From CBDDLJ01 sp965230635 (GTDB lineage Bacteria; Pseudomonadota; Gammaproteobacteria; UBA1113), in assembly GCA_965230635.1 (NCBI GenBank), contig CBDDLJ010000013.1, forward strand, positions 1-12,660: a stretch of 12,660 nt of DNA. The letters are read 5' to 3'. The translations under genes were made by a program, and so were the position numbers. Positions 7,630 to 12,660 of this stretch are shown here, piece by piece. A model generated the notes under the pieces. The model searched no databases. It saw nothing but the letters and a program-made list of their open reading frames with translations, and was not told where the DNA came from. How positions within the stretch are numbered: position 1 is the first letter of the stretch; each line of letters begins with the position of its first letter.

Positions 7630-7644
7630 AAAGGAGAAATGATT

Positions 7645-9285
7645 ATGGCGCGAGATATGATGGAATATGATGTAGTCATCGTCGGCGGAGGCCCCGCTGG
7701 ATTGTCTGCGGCAATTCGACTAGCTCAATTAGCGCAAAATAATGATTTTCCAATAAAAGTTTGCATCGTAGAGAAAGGCACTGAAATTGGAGCCCATATT
7801 TTATCAGGAGCAGTATTTGAACCACGTGCGTTAAATGAATTGATTCCTAATTGGAAACAGCAACAAGCACCATTAAACACACCAGTTTCAGCTGATCAAC
7901 TTTTATTGTTAACAAAGAAAAAATCACTGCGTATGCCTGCTTTTTTATTGCCAAGATCAATGCAAAATGAAGGAAACTATATTATTAGTTTAGGCAATTT
8001 ATGCCGTTGGTTAGCTCAGCAGGCAGAAGCGTTGGGGGTGGAAATTTATCCTGGGTTTGCAGCAGCAGAGGTTTTATACCATGATGATGGTCGTGTTAAA
8101 GGCATTGCTACAGGCGATATGGGTGTTGGAAAAGATGGTCAGCGAAAAGAAAACTTTTCTCAAGGAGTCGAGTTACATGCAAAATATGTGTTCTTTGCTG
8201 AAGGATGCCGAGGTTCATTATCACAGGAAATCATGCAGCGATTCAATTTGCGAGATAATGCTGATCCACAAACTTATGGTCTTGGGATCAAAGAATTATG
8301 GGAGATTGATCCAAAAAAACATCAAGAAGGATTAGTGCAGCATACCGTTGGTTGGCCATTAGACAATAAAACTTACGGTGGCTCATTTATTTATCATCTA
8401 GAAAATAACCAGTTATCAATAGGCTTTGTGACAGCATTGGATTATGAAAATCCTTATTTAGATCCTTATGAAGAAATGCAGCGTTTTAAAACACATCCGG
8501 CCATTAAACCATTGTTACAAGGCGGAAAACGAATATCATATGGAGCACGTGCACTAAATGAAGGTGGGTTGCAAGCATTACCTAAATTAGTATTTCCTGG
8601 AGGCGCATTAATAGGTTGTGCTTCAGGATTTTTGAATGTGCCTAAGATAAAAGGCAGCCATGCTGCTATGAAGTCAGGCATGCTGGCTGCAGAAGCAGCA
8701 TTTGATGCATTAAAAAATGGTGAGATAGAAAAAGAATTAGTAGCTTATCCAAAAAACTTTCAGTCGTCTTGGCTATATAAAGAATTGTACCAGGCACGAA
8801 ATTTTCGTCATTACTTCCGTTACGGCCTTTGGCCAGGAATACTCTTAGCTGGTATTGATTTAAAATTGTTTCGTGGAAAAACATTCTGGACGTTGCACAA
8901 TAAAAGAGAAGATAGTGCTTGTTTAAAAAACAAAAGTAACTATCAACCTATTAATTACCCTAAACCTGATAACACAATAACCTTCGATCGCTTAAGTTCT
9001 GTTTATTTATCTAATACGAATCATGAAGAAAATCAACCTGTCCATTTATGTTTGCATGATATAAATAAGCCGATTGCTGTCAATTTGGCACAGTATGGCG
9101 CTCCAGAGCAGCGGTTTTGCCCAGCGGGTGTCTATGAAATTGTAGACAAAGAGGGTAAACCCACACTGCAAATAAATGGGCAAAATTGTGTTCACTGTAA
9201 AGCATGTGACATCAAAGATCCATCCAACAACATAAAATGGGTTGTGCCCGAAGGTGGAGGTGGTCCAAACTATCCCAATATGTAA
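7645..9285 (+). CDS. Electron-transfer flavoprotein-ubiquinone oxidoreductase (ETF-QO)
   Basis: A 546-residue membrane-associated FAD and [4Fe-4S] protein that takes electrons from reduced ETF and gives them to ubiquinone. The N-terminus has the FAD-binding Rossmann motif Gly14-Gly-Gly-Pro-Ala-Gly19 in a YDVVIVGGGPAGLSAA context, followed by VEKGTEIGAHILSGAV. The middle has GCASGFLNVPKIKGSHAAMKSG, split here as two recognised parts (GCASGFLNVP and KIKGSHAAMKSG). The C-terminal ferredoxin-like part carries four cluster cysteines: Cys492 (CPAGVYE) and Cys515, Cys518, Cys521 (CVHCKACDIKDP), ending NIKWVVPEGGGGPNY as in the family. The ATG at 7645 is chosen because AAGGAG (7631-7636) is eight bases upstream; the ATG at 7639 is only two bases from it. 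It is coupled with gcdH; the ETF subunits must be encoded elsewhere. Confidence 0.95.
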   Translation: MARDMMEYDVVIVGGGPAGLSAAIRLAQLAQNNDFPIKVCIVEKGTEIGAHILSGAVFEPRALNELIPNWKQQQAPLNTPVSADQLLLLTKKKSLRMPAFLLPRSMQNEGNYIISLGNLCRWLAQQAEALGVEIYPGFAAAEVLYHDDGRVKGIATGDMGVGKDGQRKENFSQGVELHAKYVFFAEGCRGSLSQEIMQRFNLRDNADPQTYGLGIKELWEIDPKKHQEGLVQHTVGWPLDNKTYGGSFIYHLENNQLSIGFVTALDYENPYLDPYEEMQRFKTHPAIKPLLQGGKRISYGARALNEGGLQALPKLVFPGGALIGCASGFLNVPKIKGSHAAMKSGMLAAEAAFDALKNGEIEKELVAYPKNFQSSWLYKELYQARNFRHYFRYGLWPGILLAGIDLKLFRGKTFWTLHNKREDSACLKNKSNYQPINYPKPDNTITFDRLSSVYLSNTNHEENQPVHLCLHDINKPIAVNLAQYGAPEQRFCPAGVYEIVDKEGKPTLQINGQNCVHCKACDIKDPSNNIKWVVPEGGGGPNYPNM

Positions 9286-9564
9286 TTATGATGACGACCC
9301 ACCACACTTACCTTCGCCACATTTGCCCTCACCGCATTTGCCGTTACCGCATTTGCCTTCGCCACATTTGCCCTCACCACATTTACCTTCGTCCGCTTCA
9401 TGTGATAGTTGAGTACTATAGCCATGGCTTAGTTTTTCAGCACAAAATGGGTTTGTTTCCGCTTGAGCAGGTGTCACCACTGAAAAGCTAATACCTGCTA
9501 CAACAACAGCTAAAACGGCTGATAAAAAGATCAATTGATTTTTCACTTGTTTATTCGCTAACAT
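9286..9564 (-). CDS. Secreted EGKCG-repeat peptide, HvfA-like metallophore precursor
   Basis: A 92-residue protein with a strong Sec signal peptide (hydrophobic core about 11-30, cleavage likely after AQA35), a short spacer with one Cys41, and six tandem pentapeptides at 59-88: EGKCG three times, NGKCG once, EGKCG twice, then GGSSS. Signal peptide plus EGKCG repeats is the hallmark of HvfA-type precursors. In these, repeat cysteines are converted to oxazolone/thioamide groups by MNIO (DUF692) enzymes with a DUF2063-type partner, giving copper-binding peptides. That is family knowledge; no MNIO, DUF2063 or DoxX gene lies in this window, so modification here is inferred. The ATG at 9564 follows AAGGAG by eight bases. 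Its stop abuts the ETF-QO stop with no gap. An unmodified metal-binding or low-complexity protein remains possible. Confidence 0.85.
   Translation of the reverse strand: MLANKQVKNQLIFLSAVLAVVVAGISFSVVTPAQAETNPFCAEKLSHGYSTQLSHEADEGKCGEGKCGEGKCGNGKCGEGKCGEGKCGGSSS
9301..9390 (-). repeat. Six tandem 15-bp units encoding E/N-G-K-C-G
   Basis: Ninety bases made of six 15-bp units, all coding for the pentapeptide EGKCG with one NGKCG (fourth unit). The units differ at synonymous third positions (GGC/GGT, TGC/TGT-type changes), so the array is not a fresh perfect duplication; selection seems to act on the peptide. Confidence 0.9.
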
Positions 9565-9585
9565 TGTTTTATCTCCTTTATATCC

Positions 9586-9623
9586 TATACCATAGGTATA
9601 TGCAATATTTAGGCAAATGTAAA
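9586..9623 (-). promoter_or_regulatory. Promoter of the EGKCG peptide gene with palindromic operator
   Basis: On the minus strand TTTACA (9623-9618) and TATACC (9600-9595) are 17 bases apart, a fair sigma-70 promoter. The -10 box is one arm of the palindrome TATACC-ATA-GGTATA (9586-9600), which overlaps a second one, CCTAT-ACC-ATAGG (9584-9596). A dyad over the -10 and start site is a usual place for a repressor. The regulator is unknown; a metal sensor would fit the gene but is inference. Confidence 0.38.
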
Positions 9624-9783
9624 GAAAATTGCTAAAAGAAATGACACTGGTTGATGAGAATATGGGATAAATAACTAATGCGTTTGGTAAAATTATAGGT
9701 TTTTCATATGGTTAGTAATTTAGGATATCAATATTAAGGTATAGTTAACTAATCATATGCTGTGATGCTATAAAGAAGACTAA

Positions 9784-11073
9784 CTAATGACATCTAAAAA
9801 GTGAAGTATGCTCAGGAAGCTTCTCTGAATTTTGCTTAGCATGCAAATTAAACCCACAGTAATTTAAGTTACTCATATACTGATGTTTATTAGTTCTAGT
9901 AAATGTATTTAAAAATATTTTATCAAAACTTGGGGATAGATTTTTTTCGTGCAAATGTATTTTGGCAATATCAGCAGGAATTTGGTTGATTGCTTCTTTT
10001 ATCTCAGCTGACGTTTTCGTTGAACGTACACCAGACTTGACAGGATCATAAACGATAGTCTTAGCTAGTTGTTGACACTTCTCATGGTATTTATAGTATT
10101 CATCTCTGAAGTGGCTATACTCGCTACTAAATTTAAATGATTGTAAAAAGCTAAAGTCATTAAATCTATTTGAGTCATCTTTAAAAATAGCGTATTTAAT
10201 GGTGTCTAATATATCATTTATAATCCCTTTGTTTGTTGTATTTAGTTCAATGGTTTTTTCTAGGAGCATGATGCTTCTATCAATAACAGGCTTTTCCCTT
10301 TCAAATAAAAGTGAGTCTAACATACAAAGTAGTTTTTTAACTTTCAAGTGGCTATTATGCCTGAGTGTAGGGGCAGGATATCTTTCAACATAATCACATA
10401 GTTTTTTCATTAACTCTAACACGAGATCTATAAATTTATCTTCACAGTTTATATGTTTGAAATAGGTGTACTCTTCTCTTTTTGCTAAGCAGAGATCCAA
10501 CACTTTGCAGGATGATTCATAATTTGGGTTATATGCTTTCTCTTCTTTATTTTTAAAAGACTCTTTTATGGCGCGTAAGATACTAAATTGATGTGAGTGT
10601 ATACCACGGATATCTTCCGTATCAGTAATCTGCCCCACTTTGTTTGTTATTTTGGCGCGACAAAATACCTGGTTATGTTGTTCTTTCTCTAAGTTTTTCC
10701 CCAACATGGATTCAGAAAACCCGACAATGATACTCCCTAATCTTTCTTCGATATATGGTGGTAGTGTGACAGGACTTTTTGCTTGGAATTGGCTTATTTG
10801 ATTTATACTGAAATCGACACAATATTCTTTCCCAATTGCCTTGGCGTAACTGGTTATTGCTAAATGTAGGTTGTTGATACTATGTGCAAAAGAAAAGTTG
10901 TCGAAAGGTTCTCCCCACAGTGCGCTAATGGCATATTGCCACTTTTGGAAAGCTTCCCCCCATAGTTTTTGCAATACTTGACTAGTTTCAGACATCCATT
11001 TGTATCCATCAATAACCATCATGGATCTCAAAGAATATAACAAAACACGAGTAAAATGCAATACAAACTTCAC
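9784..11073 (-). CDS. Hypothetical protein, 429 residues, unrecognised
   Basis: I do not recognise this protein. It begins at a GTG (11073) with GAGG five bases upstream; an ATG at codon 18 is the alternative start. The first 20 residues (KFVLHFTRVLLYSLRSMMV) are hydrophobic with interspersed basics and could be a membrane anchor, but no signal-peptidase site is evident. Residues 37-42 and 52-57 repeat LWGE-x-F at 15-residue spacing. The remainder is soluble, Lys/Glu/Asn-rich and mostly helical, with scattered cysteines and no visible catalytic motif. No close functional partner is adjacent: the EGKCG peptide lies 219 bases downstream and mpg is divergent. Long lineage-specific helical proteins in Legionellales are often secreted effectors, but I see no clear translocation signal, so that is speculation. 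The long intact frame and ribosome site make it a real gene. Confidence 0.8.
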   Translation of the reverse strand: MKFVLHFTRVLLYSLRSMMVIDGYKWMSETSQVLQKLWGEAFQKWQYAISALWGEPFDNFSFAHSINNLHLAITSYAKAIGKEYCVDFSINQISQFQAKSPVTLPPYIEERLGSIIVGFSESMLGKNLEKEQHNQVFCRAKITNKVGQITDTEDIRGIHSHQFSILRAIKESFKNKEEKAYNPNYESSCKVLDLCLAKREEYTYFKHINCEDKFIDLVLELMKKLCDYVERYPAPTLRHNSHLKVKKLLCMLDSLLFEREKPVIDRSIMLLEKTIELNTTNKGIINDILDTIKYAIFKDDSNRFNDFSFLQSFKFSSEYSHFRDEYYKYHEKCQQLAKTIVYDPVKSGVRSTKTSAEIKEAINQIPADIAKIHLHEKNLSPSFDKIFLNTFTRTNKHQYMSNLNYCGFNLHAKQNSEKLPEHTSLFRCH

Positions 11074-11108
11074 AGTAACCTCAATAAATGGTAGATTTTG
11101 CAGCTCGT

Positions 11109-11137
11109 ATTATAGATAGTAGTTTTTTTCTATTACA
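11109..11137 (-). promoter_or_regulatory. Candidate promoter of the 429-residue gene
   Basis: On the minus strand a perfect -10 box TATAAT (11114-11109) lies 17 bases from TGTAAT (11137-11132), a weak -35. Transcription would start about 30 bases before the GTG. The same 88-base gap must hold the mpg promoter in the other direction, for which I see no clear match. Confidence 0.38.
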
Positions 11138-11161
11138 GTTATCTCTTAGCGTTCTCTGAAT

Positions 11162-11809
11162 ATGGTTAAAGAAAGACAATTACAGTCGGATTTTTTTGCA
11201 AAGGAAGCAGAGCAAGTGGCTATAAATCTATTGGGGAAGGTTCTCCGTGTTCGTTATCAGTACTATTGGCTTGCTGCAAAAATTATTGAAACTGAAGCGT
11301 ATTACTTAAATGAAAAAGGGAGCCATGCATCATTGGGCTATACGCAGAAACGTAAAGCATTATTCATGCCAGCAGGTACTATATATATGTATTATGCACG
11401 TGGAGGAGATTCACTTAATTTCAGTTGTCTCGGTGAAGGAAATGCTGTCTTGATAAAATCAGCTGTTCCTGTTGTAGACAATGAAACACTGGCTGTTATG
11501 CAGGCATTAAATCCTATTAAAAATACACATAGAAAGCGCCATATTGATCGGTTATGTTCTGGGCAGACGTTGCTTTGCAAATCATTAAATCTTCGCGTAA
11601 AAGAATGGGATCAAAAGCAATTGAATGAAAATTTTTATTGTGTAGATGTTGGATATACGCCTAATACTATACTAAAAACAACCCGTTTAGGGATACCGCC
11701 GGGGAGAGATGAGCATTTACCACTGCGGTTTATCGATAAGAATTATTTGAAACATTGCACAAAGAAACCCATGAAGCGAGATGCTGTTGAAGAAATTGAC
11801 TTATCGTAA
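11162..11809 (+). CDS. mpg: 3-methyladenine DNA glycosylase (AAG/MPG family), divergent
   Basis: A 215-residue base-excision-repair enzyme that flips out and removes alkylated or deaminated purines. The family plan is visible: LLGKVL (23-28), IIETEAY with catalytic Glu45 and Tyr47 (human Glu125, Tyr127), His55 (human His136), KALFMPAGTIYMYY (65-78), Asn86 (human Asn169), AVLIKSAVPV and a C-terminal RLGIPPGRDEHLPLRF. Two parts depart from the human enzyme. The DNA-intercalating Tyr162 position appears to be Arg80 in ARGGDSLN, and the GP[GS]KL motif reads SGQTLL (133-138). This may be a bacterial subfamily rather than a defect, as the fold and catalytic residues are kept. The ATG at 11162 has no evident ribosome site but fits the family N-terminus (DFF...A). 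It is divergent from the hypothetical gene and upstream of metN. Confidence 0.88.
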   Translation: MVKERQLQSDFFAKEAEQVAINLLGKVLRVRYQYYWLAAKIIETEAYYLNEKGSHASLGYTQKRKALFMPAGTIYMYYARGGDSLNFSCLGEGNAVLIKSAVPVVDNETLAVMQALNPIKNTHRKRHIDRLCSGQTLLCKSLNLRVKEWDQKQLNENFYCVDVGYTPNTILKTTRLGIPPGRDEHLPLRFIDKNYLKHCTKKPMKRDAVEEIDLS

Positions 11810-11951
11810 CTAGGCTTGCTAAAATGAAAAAGAGTATATTATCGCCGATTTGATCTTCAGCTTGCTGGGCGAAAAGAGTACAGCTAAAGCGTGGCCAAGC
11901 TTGCTACTAGCCTAACCACACAAACATGATAGATCGACTAATGGAGAAACT
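11810..11951 (+). promoter_or_regulatory. Leader region of the metN operon
   Basis: A 142-base gap before metN. It holds an AT-rich possible -10 (TATTAT, 11837-11842) with TTGCTA (11816-11821) 15 bases upstream. GCTTGCT occurs three times (11814-11820, 11860-11866, 11899-11905). Possible pairs are TCGCC (11842-11846) with GGCGA (11868-11872) and TAGGCT (11811-11816) with AGCCTA (11909-11914). A nine-codon frame, MIDRLMEKL (11926-11955), overlaps the metN start by GTGA. I see neither a MetJ box nor a recognisable SAM riboswitch. Confidence 0.3.
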
Positions 11952-12660
11952 GTGATTAGACTAGAACATATTAATAAGTATTACCCGACTTCAAAGGGAA
12001 CTGTCCATGCGCTCCAAGATATTGACATGGCAGTTCAGACAGGAGAAATTTATGGAATTATTGGCCGTAGTGGTGCGGGTAAAAGTTCATTACTGCATTG
12101 TTTTAATTTATTAGAGCGGCCAGATCACGGTAAGGTATGGTTTAATGACATTGAATTAACAGCATTGCGACCTCGCGAATTACGGCAGCAACGCCAACAA
12201 ATTGGTATGATATTCCAGCATTTTAATTTATTATCACGTAGAACCGTTTATGACAATGTGGCGCTTCCTTTACAGTTACAGCATTACTCAAAGCCAGCAA
12301 TAGCGAAAAGTGTTATGCCATTGCTGGCATTAACTAATATGGCAGACAAAAAGGATGTATATCCAGAGCAGCTTAGTGGTGGTCAGAAACAGCGAGTCGC
12401 TATTGCCAGGGCGTTAGCCAGTGAACCAAAATTGTTACTCTGCGATGAAGCAACATCGGCGCTAGATCCAGAAACAACACGCTCTATTCTTCAACTATTA
12501 TTAAAAATTAATAGGCAACTGGGATTAACCATTGTGTTGATTTCTCATGAAATGGATGTGGTTAAAGCAATCTGCGATAGAATTGCTCTCATTGAGCAAG
12601 GAAAGATAGTCTGTGAAGAAAAAACAATTGATTTTTTTGTTAAATCACATGATGGAAAGT
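11952..12660 (+). CDS. metN: MetN, methionine ABC importer ATP-binding protein (partial, 3' end missing)
   Basis: The ATPase of the MetNIQ importer for D/L-methionine, cut by the right edge after 236 codons. It follows E. coli MetN almost motif by motif: IYGIIGRSGAGKSSLL with Walker A GRSGAGKS (38-45, Lys44), FNLLERPDHG, the Q-loop IGMIFQHFNLLSRRTVYDNVA (as in MetN), LSGGQ signature (141-145), Walker B LLLCDEATSALD with Asp165 and Glu166, and the switch His199 in SHEMDVV. The missing part should contain the C-terminal regulatory ACT-like domain that binds methionine, and metI and metQ are expected just downstream. The GTG at 11952 is chosen since GGAG (11943-11946) lies five bases before it and the protein then starts VIRLEHINKYY, in line with the family. 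Confidence 0.95.
   Translation, partial: MIRLEHINKYYPTSKGTVHALQDIDMAVQTGEIYGIIGRSGAGKSSLLHCFNLLERPDHGKVWFNDIELTALRPRELRQQRQQIGMIFQHFNLLSRRTVYDNVALPLQLQHYSKPAIAKSVMPLLALTNMADKKDVYPEQLSGGQKQRVAIARALASEPKLLLCDEATSALDPETTRSILQLLLKINRQLGLTIVLISHEMDVVKAICDRIALIEQGKIVCEEKTIDFFVKSHDGK

Noticed and set aside
9237..9491. Plus-strand frame rich in His, Cys and Arg repeats (RHICPH-like)
   Set aside because: It is the antisense reading of the EGKCG repeat array and starts inside ETF-QO; the minus-strand frame has the signal peptide and ribosome site.
11824..11853. Nine-codon frame MKKSILSPI as a leader peptide for metN
   Set aside because: No ribosome site, no methionine codons beyond the start, and no terminator/antiterminator pair that it could control.
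11810..11951. SAM riboswitch upstream of metN
   Set aside because: None of the conserved SAM-I or SAM-II core strings that I know is present in order; only weak stems and a repeated heptamer are seen.

Overview
The window looks like chromosomal DNA of a low-GC gammaproteobacterium, most likely from the Legionellales/Coxiellaceae side. The reasons are an engB-cytochrome c4-DsbA arrangement known from gammaproteobacteria, a Com1-like DsbA protein with an N-terminal helical stalk, and AT-rich coding with GTG starts. I infer this from gene content only. No RNA gene, insertion sequence, phage gene or CRISPR array was seen.

Left part (1-3950): the first codons of engB (minus strand) diverge from a plus-strand group: diheme cytochrome c4, the UvrD helicase, and a periplasmic DsbA/Com1-like thiol oxidoreductase. 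A 13-bp stem-loop closes this group. Facing it on the minus strand (3951-5000) are three small genes: a two-helix membrane protein, a 56-residue predicted lipoprotein overlapping it by ATGA, and a SEC-C zinc-motif protein.

Middle (5001-9285): a 342-base divergent intergenic region leads into a CorA magnesium transporter, then glutaryl-CoA dehydrogenase and ETF-ubiquinone oxidoreductase. The last two form a functional pair. GcdH oxidises glutaryl-CoA (lysine/tryptophan breakdown) and passes electrons to ETF, and ETF-QO passes them to ubiquinone. The ETF gene itself is not in the window.

Right part (9286-12660): a secreted Cys-rich peptide with six EGKCG-type repeats (minus strand) ends exactly where the ETF-QO gene ends. 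It matches the HvfA-type precursors of copper-binding, MNIO(DUF692)-modified peptides, but no modifying enzyme is present here. Next come a 429-residue minus-strand protein that I do not recognise, a divergent 3-methyladenine DNA glycosylase (Mpg/AAG), and the start of metN, the ATPase of the methionine importer, behind a 142-base leader with a thrice-repeated heptamer.

Most of the window is ordinary housekeeping DNA. The best candidates for something new are the orphan EGKCG-repeat peptide with its palindromic promoter, the unrecognised 429-residue protein, and the coupled membrane-protein/lipoprotein pair.
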